A stretch of DNA of 38,933 nucleotides from CALSMU01 sp963926405 (GTDB taxonomy: Bacteria; Bacteroidota; Bacteroidia; Flavobacteriales_D; Parvicellaceae): NCBI GenBank assembly GCA_963926405.1, contig CAWUXI010000001.1, forward strand, positions 1-38,933, in the 5' to 3' direction. Position 1 is the stretch's first letter; every line of letters starts with the position of its first letter. The notes beneath the pieces were generated by a model. That model was not told the origin of the DNA and searched no databases. It saw nothing but the letters and a program-made list of their open reading frames with translations. Both the position numbers and the translations under genes were made by a program. This document shows, piece after piece, positions 17,021 through 26,004 of the stretch.

Positions 17021-17344
17021 TTATATTACCTCTCCTGATTTTTTCCCGAAACGGACAAGTTTCTTATTCTCGTCTAACTTTCTACCTATTCTTGTTGGTA
17101 CACCGTTTTGAACAAGCATCACATTTGAAATGTGAACACTTCTGTCTTTGTCAACGATTCCTCCATCAGGATTAGCTTTGTCCGATTGAGGTTTAACATG
17201 CTTTTTGTTCAAAACACTTAAGCCCTCCACGAATACACGTTCCTTTTTATGATCAATGTCAAGAACATTTCCTTCTTGACCGATTGCAGCACCAGCAATT
17301 ACTTTTACTGTATCTCCTTTTTTGATCTTTAATTTTGTTTGCAT
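17021..17344 (-). CDS. rplX: 50S ribosomal protein uL24
   Basis: 107 residues. It is an assembly initiator that binds the 5' end of 23S rRNA. The KOW motif is at about 7-33 (KKGDTVKVIAGAAIGQEGNV), and HVKPQSDKANPDGGIVDKD follows. It sits between rplN and rplE, with a one-base gap before rplE. Confidence 0.96.
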   Translation of the reverse strand: MQTKLKIKKGDTVKVIAGAAIGQEGNVLDIDHKKERVFVEGLSVLNKKHVKPQSDKANPDGGIVDKDRSVHISNVMLVQNGVPTRIGRKLDENKKLVRFGKKSGEVI

Positions 17345-17364
17345 AACAATTATTATTGCCTAAT

Positions 17365-17733
17365 TTATAATACTTCAGGAGCCAAAGAAACAATTTTCAT
17401 AAATTGCTTATCTCTTAACTCTCTTGCAACTGGGCCGAAAATACGAGTACCTCTCATTTCTCCACCGTCATTTAAAAGAACAACCGCATTATCATCAAAC
17501 CTGATGTAAGAACCATCGCTTCTTCTAACTTCTTTTTTTGTTCTAACCACTACAGCTTTAGAAACCGCACCTTTCTTAATGTTCCCAGAAGGAATCGCGT
17601 TTTTAACTGTAACTACTACTTTATCACCCACTGATGCGTAACGTCTTCCTGTCCCTCCTAATACTCGGATGACAAGAACTTCTTTCGCGCCACTGTTGTC
17701 TGCAACCAATAGTCTACTTTCTTGTTGTACCAT
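17365..17733 (-). CDS. rplN: 50S ribosomal protein uL14
   Basis: 122 residues, exactly the family's usual length. It forms an intersubunit bridge and is the binding site of the silencing factor RsfS. MVQQESRLLVADNSGAKEV at the start and GTRIFGPVARELRDKQFMK near the C-terminus identify it. It lies eight bases after rpsQ. Confidence 0.98.
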   Translation of the reverse strand: MVQQESRLLVADNSGAKEVLVIRVLGGTGRRYASVGDKVVVTVKNAIPSGNIKKGAVSKAVVVRTKKEVRRSDGSYIRFDDNAVVLLNDGGEMRGTRIFGPVARELRDKQFMKIVSLAPEVL

Positions 17734-17741
17734 TTCTACTA

Positions 17742-17993
17742 TTATTTAGCTCTTTCAACTATTTCAACTAGTCTCCAATTCTTTCTTTTACTCAATGGAC
17801 GAGTTTCCATTATTCTTACGGTATCTCCCTCGTTACACTCATTCTTTTCATCATGAGCAACAAGTTTTGAAGTTTTCTTAATAAACTTACCGTATTTAGG
17901 GTGCTTAACCTTTCTTTCGATAACAACAGTAATGGATTTTTCCATTTTGCTGCTAGCAACAACACCAACTCTTTCTTTTCTTAAGTTTCTCAT
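17742..17993 (-). CDS. rpsQ: 30S ribosomal protein uS17
   Basis: 83 residues, usual length. An OB-fold protein that binds the 5' domain of 16S rRNA. RKERVGVVASSKMEKSITVV and the signature VRIMETRPLSKRKNWRLVEI are present. It starts five bases after the rpmC stop. Confidence 0.97.
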   Translation of the reverse strand: MRNLRKERVGVVASSKMEKSITVVIERKVKHPKYGKFIKKTSKLVAHDEKNECNEGDTVRIMETRPLSKRKNWRLVEIVERAK

Positions 17994-17998
17994 AGCTC

Positions 17999-18199
17999 TT
18001 ACTTATTAGCTTGAAGTTCTCTACTTCTTAACTCAGTCTGTATTCTAGCAATAGTTCTACGAACCGCTCTCACCTCAATTGGATTTTCAAGCTCTGCTAC
18101 TTTATGGTTAATTTTAAGCTTATTTAGAGACTCTGCGGTATCTACTAAGTTTTCCATCAACTCTTCTTTTGTCAATTCTTTTATCTCTGATGCTTTCAT
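17999..18199 (-). CDS. rpmC: 50S ribosomal protein uL29
   Basis: 66 residues, two long helices as in the family. It sits by the peptide exit tunnel, a docking site for trigger factor and SRP. The N-terminal MKASEIKELTKEELMENL and the C-terminal VRAVRRTIARIQTELRSREL motif fit uL29. It sits between rplP and rpsQ. Confidence 0.95.
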   Translation of the reverse strand: MKASEIKELTKEELMENLVDTAESLNKLKINHKVAELENPIEVRAVRRTIARIQTELRSRELQANK

Positions 18200-18210
18200 G
18201 TCTCGACAAT

Positions 18211-18627
18211 TTAAGCGTAGTCCTTACGAACTACAAATTTAGTTTTTACCGGTAACTTTTGAGCCGCTAAACGCATAGCTTCTTTTGCCACATCGTAAGG
18301 TACACCATCACATTCAAACAAAATCCTTCCTGGTCTTACAGGTGCAACCCAGTGACTTGGCGCCCCTTTACCCTTACCCATTCTTACCTCAGCTGGTTTA
18401 GCCGTCATTGGTTTATCTGGAAATATACGAATCCAAACTTGACCTTCTCTTTTCATAAATCTAGTAACAGCAATACGTGCAGATTCAATTTGTCTAGAAG
18501 TCAAAAATGCTTCATCTAACGTTTTGATTGCAAAAGAACCGAAGGCGATTTGTGCTCCTCTTTGAGCATTACCCTTCATTTTTCCTTTTTGCTGTTTTCT
18601 ATATTTTGTTCTTTTTGGTTGTAACAT
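18211..18627 (-). CDS. rplP: 50S ribosomal protein uL16
   Basis: 138 residues. It helps place the A-site tRNA and is added late in 50S assembly. MLQPKRTKYRKQQKGKMKG at the start, RIFPDKPMTAKPAEVRMGKG in the middle and the following HWVAPVRPG motif are typical. It lies 20 bases after rpsC. Confidence 0.97.
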   Translation of the reverse strand: MLQPKRTKYRKQQKGKMKGNAQRGAQIAFGSFAIKTLDEAFLTSRQIESARIAVTRFMKREGQVWIRIFPDKPMTAKPAEVRMGKGKGAPSHWVAPVRPGRILFECDGVPYDVAKEAMRLAAQKLPVKTKFVVRKDYA

Positions 18628-18647
18628 GATATCAACTCTTTAAAGTA

Positions 18648-19358
18648 CTAATTTCTTTTTCTCTGTTTATTTGCTGGTACGGCTTTTCTATCTCCTGCTT
18701 TTGCCATTCCAAAATTAGGAGATAAATCTCTCTTTCCATAAACTTCACCCTTGCAAATCCACACTTTAATACCTATCAAACCATAAGTAGTTTGTGCTTC
18801 TGCCAAAGCATAATCAATATCTGCTCGAAATGTATGCAACGGGGTTCTACCATCTTTATACTGTTCACTTCTTGCCATTTCAGCTCCGTTCAACCTTCCA
18901 GATATTTTAACTTTAATCCCTTCTGCTCCCATCCTCATTGTAGAAGCAATAGCCATCTTTATAGCTCTTCTAAATGAAATTCTCGACTCAATTTGACGCG
19001 CAATACTATCACCCACTAATTGTGCATCTAATTCTGGACGCTTAATTTCAAAAATATTGATTTGAACATCCTTCTTAGTTAACTTTTTCAACTCCTCTTT
19101 CAATTGGTCTACTTCAGAACCTCCTTTCCCGATGATAACACCTGGACGAGCTGTATTAATTGTAATCGTAACTAACTTTAGAGTTCTTTCGATTACAATT
19201 CTTGATACACTTGCTTTTCTCAAACGAGCCATCAAATACTTTCTGATTTTATCGTCTTCAACAAGCTTTTCAGCATAATTCCTTCCACCGAACCAGTTTG
19301 AATCCCATCCTCTGATGAATCCTAATCTGTTTCCAATCGGGTTTGTTTTTTGTCCCAT
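18648..19358 (-). CDS. rpsC: 30S ribosomal protein uS3
   Basis: 236 residues. It forms part of the mRNA entry channel and its helicase surface. MGQKTNPIGNRLGFIRGWDS opens the protein. The KH domain has GVIIGKGGSEVDQLKEEL at about 74-91, and the C-terminal domain has GAEMARSEQYKDGRTPLHT. It starts eight bases after the rplV stop. Confidence 0.97.
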   Translation of the reverse strand: MGQKTNPIGNRLGFIRGWDSNWFGGRNYAEKLVEDDKIRKYLMARLRKASVSRIVIERTLKLVTITINTARPGVIIGKGGSEVDQLKEELKKLTKKDVQINIFEIKRPELDAQLVGDSIARQIESRISFRRAIKMAIASTMRMGAEGIKVKISGRLNGAEMARSEQYKDGRTPLHTFRADIDYALAEAQTTYGLIGIKVWICKGEVYGKRDLSPNFGMAKAGDRKAVPANKQRKRN

Positions 19359-19366
19359 TTACTCAA

Positions 19367-19762
19367 CTATTTTGCACTATCAACAATGATAGTAACGTGA
19401 TTTGATCTTTTCTTAATTCTATGCGCTCTTCCTTGAGGTGCTGGTTGAATTCTTTTCAAAACTCTACCACTATCTACAAACACTTCTTTAACAACTAAGT
19501 CTGCAGAAGTAGCATCTTTACCTTCGTTCTTTTGTTCCCAGTTATTAATTGCTGAAAGCAAAAGCTTCTCCATATTCCTTGAAGCCTCCTTAGGATTAAA
19601 CTTCAACATATTCAATGCAGAATAAATATTTTCCCCTCTAACAAGATCAGCAAGTAATCTCATTTTCCTTGGAGATGTCGGCACATTGTTCAGTTTAGCA
19701 ATTGCTACCGTACTTTTAGCCTCATTTCTTTTTTCTGCTGTATTTCTTTTTCTAGCGCCCAT
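19367..19762 (-). CDS. rplV: 50S ribosomal protein uL22
   Basis: 131 residues. Its long beta hairpin lines the peptide exit tunnel; the matching segment is RVLKRIQPAPQGRAHRIKKR at about 98-117. The N-terminal extension (about 20 residues, rich in Arg, Lys and Ala) is somewhat longer than in E. coli. It lies between rpsS and rpsC. Confidence 0.96.
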   Translation of the reverse strand: MGARKRNTAEKRNEAKSTVAIAKLNNVPTSPRKMRLLADLVRGENIYSALNMLKFNPKEASRNMEKLLLSAINNWEQKNEGKDATSADLVVKEVFVDSGRVLKRIQPAPQGRAHRIKKRSNHVTIIVDSAK

Positions 19763-19783
19763 GTCTAAAGTTATTTACCGCTA

Positions 19784-20059
19784 CTAGCGTTTTTTATCTT
19801 TTTTACCTCCATGCCCTCTGTAGTTACGCGTTGGTGAAAACTCACCTAACTTGTGTCCTACCATGTTTTCAGTAACATAAACAGGAATAAATTTTTTCCC
19901 ATTGTAAACTGCGATTGTTAATCCAACAAAATCAGGAGTAATAGTCGAAGCTCTCGACCAAGTCTTGATTACAGATTTGTTACCTTTTTCCTGTGCTTCA
20001 TCAACTCTCTTTAAGAGTTTGTAATGAATAAATGGAGGTTTTTTTAGTGATCTAGCCAT
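19784..20059 (-). CDS. rpsS: 30S ribosomal protein uS19
   Basis: 91 residues, usual length. It binds 16S rRNA in the 30S head with uS13. MARSLKKPPFIHYKLLKRVD and the signature VGHKLGEFSPTRNYRGHGGK identify it. It starts seven bases after the rplB stop. Confidence 0.97.
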   Translation of the reverse strand: MARSLKKPPFIHYKLLKRVDEAQEKGNKSVIKTWSRASTITPDFVGLTIAVYNGKKFIPVYVTENMVGHKLGEFSPTRNYRGHGGKKDKKR

Positions 20060-20066
20060 TTGTCAA

Positions 20067-20897
20067 TTATTTCTTTCTTCTATCAATTATAAATCGATCT
20101 GAAGCTTTAGTTTTACTTCTAGTTTTAAATCCTTTTGCAGATAACCCTGTTCTTGATCTTGGGTGACCTCCTGATGATTTTCCTTCACCACCTCCCATTG
20201 GGTGATCAACTGGATTCATTGCAACACCCCTAACTCTAGGTCTTCTACCTTGCCATCTTGTACGACCTGCTTTTCCAGATCGAGTAAGACTGTGTTCTTG
20301 GTTGGATACAGATCCTATAGTAGCAGTACAAGTAATCAAAATCATTCTTACTTCACCTGAAGGAAGTTTAATAATAGCATATTTACCATCTCTTGCATTT
20401 AGCTGCGCATACGCACCAGCACTTCTTGCAATTGCACCACCTTTACCAGGGGCCATTTCAATGTTATGTATAATTGTTCCTAAGGGAACATCAGACAAAA
20501 ACATTGTATTTCCAACTTCAGGAGTTGCATCTTTTCCAGATAATACTTTTTGTCCAACTTCTAAACCCTCTGGTGCCAACATATATCTTTTTTCACCATC
20601 TGCATACACTATTAGTGCAATAAAAGCAGTTCTTCCTGGATCATACTCCAATGTTTTTACAGTAGCCGGAATTCCATGTTTATTTCTTTTGAAATCAACA
20701 ATTCTAATCTTTTGCTTATGACCACCGCCTATATTACGCATCGTCATTTTACCTGTGTTATTTCTACCACCGTTCTTCTTCTTTCCTATTACTAGGCTTT
20801 TCTCCGGCTTATTAGCTGTAGTTGTCAACGGTGCAAAATCATTAGCGACTTTGTGACGTTGTCCAGGTGTTGTCGGTTTTAACTTTCTTAATCCCAT
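20067..20897 (-). CDS. rplB: 50S ribosomal protein uL2
   Basis: 276 residues. It is needed for subunit association and peptidyl transferase activity. The conserved loop GVAMNPVDHPMGGGEGKSSG, with the histidine implicated near the catalytic centre, is at about 224-243. The OB and SH3-like core is complete. It sits between rplW and rpsS in the S10-operon order. Confidence 0.98.
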   Translation of the reverse strand: MGLRKLKPTTPGQRHKVANDFAPLTTTANKPEKSLVIGKKKNGGRNNTGKMTMRNIGGGHKQKIRIVDFKRNKHGIPATVKTLEYDPGRTAFIALIVYADGEKRYMLAPEGLEVGQKVLSGKDATPEVGNTMFLSDVPLGTIIHNIEMAPGKGGAIARSAGAYAQLNARDGKYAIIKLPSGEVRMILITCTATIGSVSNQEHSLTRSGKAGRTRWQGRRPRVRGVAMNPVDHPMGGGEGKSSGGHPRSRTGLSAKGFKTRSKTKASDRFIIDRRKK

Positions 20898-20909
20898 TTT
20901 CAGTTCTTC

Positions 20910-21206
20910 TTAAATGTTTTCATACAAGTCAATAGTATCACCTTCTGCTAAAGTCACAATTGCTTTCTTATAGGCCTTGTTTCTTTGGTAGATAACACCT
21001 TTGTTCGTATGCTTCATTTTCTTTTTACCGCCACCATAATTCATTGTATTTACAGAGTCAACTGCTACTCCGTACAATTTCTCGATAGCGTTCTTAATTT
21101 CAATCTTGTTTGCGTCTTTACTCACAACAAACCCGTAGCGATTTAACTTTTCGCTTTGAGCAGTCATTTTTTCTGTTAAGATTGGCTTTTCTATAATCCT
21201 TTTCAT
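20910..21206 (-). CDS. rplW: 50S ribosomal protein uL23
   Basis: 98 residues. It lies at the tunnel exit, a docking point for trigger factor and SRP. IIEKPILTEKMTAQSEKLNR at the N-terminus and a GGKKKMK-type loop in the middle match the family. It starts six bases after the rplD stop. Confidence 0.95.
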   Translation of the reverse strand: MKRIIEKPILTEKMTAQSEKLNRYGFVVSKDANKIEIKNAIEKLYGVAVDSVNTMNYGGGKKKMKHTNKGVIYQRNKAYKKAIVTLAEGDTIDLYENI

Positions 21207-21212
21207 TCTTTC

Positions 21213-21839
21213 TTAGTTAAAAAGGTTTTCAATTTTTTCGATTGCTCCTTCCGCAATAACTAACCTTTTCGCTTTTAAAATATCGTAAGTCGTTAGTTGA
21301 TTTGCTGGCATTATTCTAGCGGCTTGAATATTTCTTGCGGACAAATAAACATTCTTGTCGTTATCTGCAATAACGAATAATGTTTTACCTTCAGTCATTT
21401 TCAAGTTTTCCATTAAGGTTAAAAAATCTTTTGTCTTTGGTTGATCAAATTTCAAATCTTCCAAAATTGTGATTTCATTATCGTTAGCTTTATAAGTCAA
21501 TGCTGATTTACGTGCTAATTTTCTTAACTTCTTATTTAAGCTAAAGCTATAATTTCTTGGTCTTGGTCCGAATACACGTCCACCACCTTTGAAAAGAGGG
21601 TTTTTAATACTCCCCGCACGGGCCGTACCTGTTCCTTTTTGCTTTTTAATCTTACGCGTACTACCCGCAATTTCAGCTCTTTCTTTCGCCTTGTGCGTAC
21701 CTTGTCTTTGGTTCGCTAAGTAAAGTCTCACGTCCATATAAATGGCATGATCATTAGGCTCAATAGCATAAATCTCTTTACTCAAGCTAATCTTCTTAGA
21801 TGTCGCTTTTCCGCTTTTGTTATATACTGCTAATTCCAT
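21213..21839 (-). CDS. rplD: 50S ribosomal protein uL4
   Basis: 208 residues. It lines the exit tunnel and in E. coli also represses the S10 operon. The extended tunnel loop is seen at about 64-105 with KIKKQKGTGTARAGS and FGPRPRNYSF. The start codon overlaps the rplC stop by one base (TAATG), which points to translational coupling. No separate S10 leader is possible upstream of rpsJ, because only 25 bases separate it from fusA. Confidence 0.97.
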   Translation of the reverse strand: MELAVYNKSGKATSKKISLSKEIYAIEPNDHAIYMDVRLYLANQRQGTHKAKERAEIAGSTRKIKKQKGTGTARAGSIKNPLFKGGGRVFGPRPRNYSFSLNKKLRKLARKSALTYKANDNEITILEDLKFDQPKTKDFLTLMENLKMTEGKTLFVIADNDKNVYLSARNIQAARIMPANQLTTYDILKAKRLVIAEGAIEKIENLFN

Positions 21840-22453
21840 TATTTCTCAACTATTACGTAAGAACCCTTTGCACCAGGTATAGACCCTTTAACAACCAAAA
21901 TATTTTTGTCTGCTAATACTTTTAGTACCTGTAAGTTTCCTTGTTTAACACGATCGTTTCCAGTTCGACCTGCCATTTTCATTCCTTTGAAAACTCTTGC
22001 AGGATAAGAAGCTGCACCGATAGAACCAGGAGCTCTCATTCTATTGTGTTGACCGTGAGTTGCATCTCCAACACCATGGAATCCATGACGTTTAACAACA
22101 CCTTGAAAACCCTTACCTTTTGACGTTCCAACAACATCTACAAAATCTCCTTCTGCGAAAATTTCTACTGTTATTGAATCTCCAAGGTTCTTGTCTTCAA
22201 AACCTCTGAACTCAATTAATTTTCTCTTTGGTGACACGCCTGCCTTTTTAAAATGCCCCTTAAGTGCATTTGTAGTGTGTTTGTCTTTACGCTCTCCGTA
22301 ACCAAGTTGAACAGCGTTATATCCGTCCTTTTCTTGGGTTTTGATTTGCGTAATCACACAAGGTGAAGCTTCGATTAAGGTGCATGGTAAGTTTTTACCC
22401 TCGGCACTATAAACGCTAGTCATCCCTATCTTTTTTCCAATGATACCAGCCAT
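21839..22453 (-). CDS. rplC: 50S ribosomal protein uL3
   Basis: 204 residues. One of the two assembly initiators of the 50S subunit. MAGIIGKKIGMTSVYSAEGK starts the protein, and the loop reaching the catalytic centre contains HGQHNRMRAPGSIGAASYPA. The Gln methylated by PrmB in E. coli (GSIGQ) is Ala here, so that modification cannot occur at this site. It lies 18 bases after rpsJ. Confidence 0.97.
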   Translation of the reverse strand: MAGIIGKKIGMTSVYSAEGKNLPCTLIEASPCVITQIKTQEKDGYNAVQLGYGERKDKHTTNALKGHFKKAGVSPKRKLIEFRGFEDKNLGDSITVEIFAEGDFVDVVGTSKGKGFQGVVKRHGFHGVGDATHGQHNRMRAPGSIGAASYPARVFKGMKMAGRTGNDRVKQGNLQVLKVLADKNILVVKGSIPGAKGSYVIVEK

Positions 22454-22471
22454 AATTCTTACTGCTTATTA

Positions 22472-22777
22472 TTATACTTTAATTTCTACTTCTACACCAC
22501 TTGGCAATTCAAGCTTCATTAGTGCGTCTATTGTCTTTGCTGATGAACTATAAATATCCAGCAATCTTTTATAAGAACACAATTGAAATTGCTCACGCGC
22601 TTTTTTATTTACGTGTGGTGATCTTAAAACTGTATAAATTCTTTTGTGTGTTGGTAAAGGAATTGGTCCACTTACAATAGCACCTGTAGTTTTTACAGTC
22701 TTTACAATCTTTTCAGCAGATTTATCTACCAAGTTGTGATCGTACGATTTTAATTTTATTCTAATTTTTTGATTCAT
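22472..22777 (-). CDS. rpsJ: 30S ribosomal protein uS10
   Basis: 101 residues. It is part of the 30S head and in many bacteria also acts as NusE in antitermination. MNQKIRIKLKSYDHNLVDKS and the signature GPIPLPTHKRIYTVLRSPHV are present. It directly follows fusA with 25 bases between and no visible terminator, so the str and S10 operons are joined. Confidence 0.97.
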   Translation of the reverse strand: MNQKIRIKLKSYDHNLVDKSAEKIVKTVKTTGAIVSGPIPLPTHKRIYTVLRSPHVNKKAREQFQLCSYKRLLDIYSSSAKTIDALMKLELPSGVEVEIKV

Positions 22778-22802
22778 CTTTCAATGCTTTAATCAATTAT
22801 GC

Positions 22803-24899
22803 TTATTTACCTTTTGATTTTGCGATCACTTCTTCAGCAGTACTCTTTGGGCATGCTGCATAATGACCAAACTCCATTGTTGAAGTTGCACGTCCAGAAG
22901 AAATTGTTCTCAATTGAGTAACATAACCAAACATTTCTGAAAGTGGCACTAATGCTTTTATAATCTTAGCTCCTGCTCTATCATCCATACCTTCTATCTG
23001 GCCTCTTCTTCTATTCAAATCTCCTACAACATCACCCATATTCGCTTCAGGAGTAACAACTTCTAACTTCATTATTGGCTCTAATAACTCAGCTCCACAT
23101 TTTGGAACTGCATTTCTGTAGGCCATTTTCGCACAAATCTCAAATGATAGTGCATCTGAATCCACTGCGTGGAAAGATCCATCTAACAACTCAACCTTCA
23201 TACTATCCATTGGATACCCAGCAAGAACACCATTTTTCATAGATTGCTCAAAACCTTTCTGTATAGACGGGATATATTCTTTAGGAACATTTCCTCCTTT
23301 AATTTTGTTTATGAACTCTAATCCTGTTTTGCCTTCATCCGCTGGCATAATGTTTACAACAATATCACCGAACTTCCCACGACCACCCGATTGCTTTTTA
23401 TACGTTTCTCTATGGTTAGTTTCAGAGGTTATAGCTTCTTTATAAGATACCTGAGGGGCCCCTTCGTTAACCTCAACATTAAATTCTCTTCTCAAACGGT
23501 CAATTAAAACTTCCAAGTGCAACTCTCCCATTCCTGAGATAATTGTTTGACCTGAATCCTCATCCGTTTTAATTTGAAATGTTGGATCTTCTTCAGATAA
23601 TTTACCAAGACCAATACCTAATTTATCAGCATCTGTTTTAGTTTTAGGCTCAATAGCAATACCAATAACTGGTTCCGGAAACGACATAGTCTCCAATACA
23701 ATTGGATGCTTTTCATCACACAATGTATCTCCCGTTCTAATATCTTTAAACCCAACACCTGCACCAATATCACCAGCTTCGATAAAATCAATAGAATTTT
23801 GTTTATTAGAATGCATTTGGAAAATACGTGAAATTCTTTCCTTTTTTGTAGTTCTAGTATTGTAAATATAAGAACCTGCATCCAACCTTCCTGAATACAT
23901 TCTAAAAAAGCATAAACGTCCAATAAATGGATCCGTAGCGATCTTAAAAGCTAATGCAGCCATTGGCTCATCTGCTCTTGGCTCTCTAAACAATACACCT
24001 TCACCATCTTCATCAGTACCTTTAATAGCTCCAACATCCAATGGAGAAGGTAAAAATTCCATTACATAATCCAATAATGTCTGAACACCTTTATTTTTAA
24101 AGGCTGAACCACAAATAATTGGATTAATACTCATATTTATAGTAGCCACACGAATGGCGTCTAACATTTCTCTTTCAGTGATTGAATTTGGATCTTCGAA
24201 AAACTTCTCCATTAAGGTGTCATTACTTTCGGCAACCGCTTCAACTAATTTTTCTTTCCATTCATTTGCTTCGTCAACTAATTCAGCAGGAATATCAACA
24301 ACATCGAAATCCATTCCATTGGTTTCATCATTCCAAATTATAGCTTTCATTTTAATTAAATCGACTACACCTTTAAAATCATCCTCAGCTCCAATAGGAA
24401 TAGTAACTGGAACAGGTCTAGCACCTAATCGATCTTCAATTTGTTTAATACAACCAAAGAAATCAGCACCAATTCTATCCATTTTGTTAACGAATCCAAT
24501 TCTAGGTACTTTATACTTATCAGCTTGTCTCCAAACAGTTTCTGACTGTGGCTCAACACCACTTGATGCACAAAACAATGCAACAGCGCCATCCAAAACA
24601 CGCAAAGAACGTTCTACTTCAACAGTAAAATCAACGTGCCCAGGTGTATCAATAATGTTTATTTTATAATCCTGATTATTATATTCCCAAAATACAGTAG
24701 TAGCAGCAGATGTAATTGTAATACCCCTCTCTTGCTCTTGCTCCATCCAATCCATTGTAGCAGCACCATCATGTACTTCTCCAATTTTATGTGAAACACC
24801 TGTGTAATAAAGGATACGCTCAGTTGTTGTTGTTTTACCAGCATCAACATGGGCCATAATCCCAATATTCCGTGTATATGTTAAATCTCTTTTTGCCAT
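22803..24899 (-). CDS. fusA: Elongation factor G
   Basis: 698 residues, usual length. This GTPase drives translocation and, with RRF, ribosome recycling. The P-loop is AHVDAGKT at 16-23, the switch I threonine is Thr61 in RGITI, DTPGH is at 84-88 and NKMD at 138-141. Domains II to V follow, with the domain IV/V region including GEPQ-free GLEFINKIKGGNVPKEYIPS. It lies between rpsG and rpsJ; tuf does not follow it, unlike in the E. coli str operon. Confidence 0.98.
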   Translation of the reverse strand: MAKRDLTYTRNIGIMAHVDAGKTTTTERILYYTGVSHKIGEVHDGAATMDWMEQEQERGITITSAATTVFWEYNNQDYKINIIDTPGHVDFTVEVERSLRVLDGAVALFCASSGVEPQSETVWRQADKYKVPRIGFVNKMDRIGADFFGCIKQIEDRLGARPVPVTIPIGAEDDFKGVVDLIKMKAIIWNDETNGMDFDVVDIPAELVDEANEWKEKLVEAVAESNDTLMEKFFEDPNSITEREMLDAIRVATINMSINPIICGSAFKNKGVQTLLDYVMEFLPSPLDVGAIKGTDEDGEGVLFREPRADEPMAALAFKIATDPFIGRLCFFRMYSGRLDAGSYIYNTRTTKKERISRIFQMHSNKQNSIDFIEAGDIGAGVGFKDIRTGDTLCDEKHPIVLETMSFPEPVIGIAIEPKTKTDADKLGIGLGKLSEEDPTFQIKTDEDSGQTIISGMGELHLEVLIDRLRREFNVEVNEGAPQVSYKEAITSETNHRETYKKQSGGRGKFGDIVVNIMPADEGKTGLEFINKIKGGNVPKEYIPSIQKGFEQSMKNGVLAGYPMDSMKVELLDGSFHAVDSDALSFEICAKMAYRNAVPKCGAELLEPIMKLEVVTPEANMGDVVGDLNRRRGQIEGMDDRAGAKIIKALVPLSEMFGYVTQLRTISSGRATSTMEFGHYAACPKSTAEEVIAKSKGK

Positions 24900-24918
24900 T
24901 ACTAATAATGTATCCTAA

Positions 24919-25392
24919 TTAAAATCTAAAATGAGAAAACGCTTTATTAGCTTCCGCCATTCTATGCGTATCCTCTTTCTTCTTATATGCAGCACCCTCT
25001 TCCTTAGACGCCGCTAAAATCTCAGCAGCCAACTTCTCACTCATTGTTTTCTCGTTTCTTTTACGAGCATACCCAATTAACCATTTCATAGCCATTGAGT
25101 CTTTTCTGCTATCACGAACAGGAGTTGGTATTTGATATGTTGCTCCACCTACTCTTCTGCTTTTTACCTCAACACCTGGAGTTATATTAACTAAAGCTTT
25201 TCTAAATACATCTAACCCATTTGCTTCTTCACCAGACTTTTCCCCTACAATACCAATAGCATCATAAAAAATACTAAATGCAGTACTTTTCTTTCCTGCA
25301 AGCATCAAGTTGTTTACAAACTTCGTTACCTGAATATCCTTAAACTTAGGATCTGGTAAAATAATATGCTGTTTCGCTTTTCTTCTTCTCAT
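24919..25392 (-). CDS. rpsG: 30S ribosomal protein uS7
   Basis: 157 residues. It starts assembly of the 30S head and lies at the E site. MRRRKAKQHIILPDPKFKD opens the protein, and the signature region with VTKFVNNLMLAGKKSTA is at about 22-38. The C-terminus ends ANKAFSHFRF. It lies 22 bases after rpsL. Confidence 0.97.
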   Translation of the reverse strand: MRRRKAKQHIILPDPKFKDIQVTKFVNNLMLAGKKSTAFSIFYDAIGIVGEKSGEEANGLDVFRKALVNITPGVEVKSRRVGGATYQIPTPVRDSRKDSMAMKWLIGYARKRNEKTMSEKLAAEILAASKEEGAAYKKKEDTHRMAEANKAFSHFRF

Positions 25393-25414
25393 GACAATTA
25401 CGTCTTAAATGTTA

Positions 25415-25789
25415 TTATTTCTTAGGTCGTTTAGTCCCGTATTTTGATCTTCTTTGAGTCCTACCTTCAACACCTGCAGTATCTAAAGCACCTCTAACAA
25501 CGTGATACCTAACTCCAGGTAAATCTTTCACTCTACCACCTCTTACTAAAACAATACTATGTTCCTGTAAGTTATGTCCTTCGCCACCTATGTAAGCATT
25601 TACTTCTTTCCCGTTTGTCAATCTCACCCTTGCAACCTTTCTCATCGCTGAGTTAGGTTTTTTCGGTGTAGTTGTATAAACTCTTACACAAACACCTCTT
25701 CGTTGCGGACAAGAGTCTAAAGCAGCTGATTTGCTGACCTGAACCATTGTCTTTCTTCCTTTTCTAACTAATTGTTGAATCGTAGGCAT
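25415..25789 (-). CDS. rpsL: 30S ribosomal protein uS12
   Basis: 124 residues. It sits in the decoding centre and controls accuracy. TPKKPNSAMRKVARVRL carries Lys43, the residue whose change gives streptomycin resistance elsewhere; it is the wild-type lysine here. Asp89 in GGRVKDLPGVRYH matches the residue methylthiolated by RimO in E. coli. It is the first gene of the 33-gene cluster. A TACCTTTG box lies 48 bases upstream of the ATG. Confidence 0.98.
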   Translation of the reverse strand: MPTIQQLVRKGRKTMVQVSKSAALDSCPQRRGVCVRVYTTTPKKPNSAMRKVARVRLTNGKEVNAYIGGEGHNLQEHSIVLVRGGRVKDLPGVRYHVVRGALDTAGVEGRTQRRSKYGTKRPKK

Positions 25790-25837
25790 ACTGTCTTATT
25801 TCTGTTATTTCCCCTTAATCCTCTTTTTTCGGGTTTG

Positions 25838-25845
25838 CAAAGGTA
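25838..25845 (-). promoter_or_regulatory. Candidate -7 box for the str-S10-spc-alpha cluster
   Basis: On the minus strand this is TACCTTTG followed by CAAACCCG. It matches the Bacteroidota consensus TAnnTTTG and lies upstream of rpsL, leaving a leader of about 40 bases. No clear TTTG is seen at the -33 position. A mirror-image box lies 48 bases away on the other strand. Confidence 0.6.
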
Positions 25846-25893
25846 ATCGAATTATTTAATAATCCTACTCCCCTACAAAAATTTTAATGATTT

Positions 25894-25901
25894 TATTTTT
25901 G
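25894..25901 (+). promoter_or_regulatory. Candidate divergent -7 box
   Basis: TATTTTTG followed by CAAGCCCG. It matches TAnnTTTG, and its downstream octamer differs by one base from the one after the rpsL box on the opposite strand. It would direct rightward transcription into the small ORF and terminator at 25936-26040. No -33 element is obvious. Confidence 0.4.
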
Positions 25902-25935
25902 CAAGCCCGCATTGTAATTGAAAAGCATTTAAAAA

Positions 25936-26004
25936 ATGAAATACGATGGACATATAACACTGTTATTTATTCAGTTAAGCAATTATTTCTCACATTTTAA
26001 TTGA
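25936..26004 (+). CDS. Candidate 22-codon micropeptide ORF
   Basis: ATG at 25936 to TGA at 26002-26004, encoding MKYDGHITLLFIQLSNYFSH plus two residues. Six adenines overlap the start codon's upstream side, a context that helps initiation in Bacteroidota. A promoter-like box lies 35 bases upstream, and an intrinsic terminator begins right after the stop. I recognise no family. It could equally be a chance ORF inside a small RNA or untranslated DNA. Confidence 0.25.
   Translation: MKYDGHITLLFIQLSNYFSHFN

Noticed and set aside
22454..22471. A separate S10-operon leader with an L4-binding hairpin before rpsJ or rplC
   Set aside because: The gaps are only 18-25 bases, too short for such a leader, and no terminator or promoter box is visible.
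22778..24918. Absence of tuf after fusA and of adk after secY as gene loss
   Set aside because: This order is usual for Bacteroidota, where those genes lie elsewhere.
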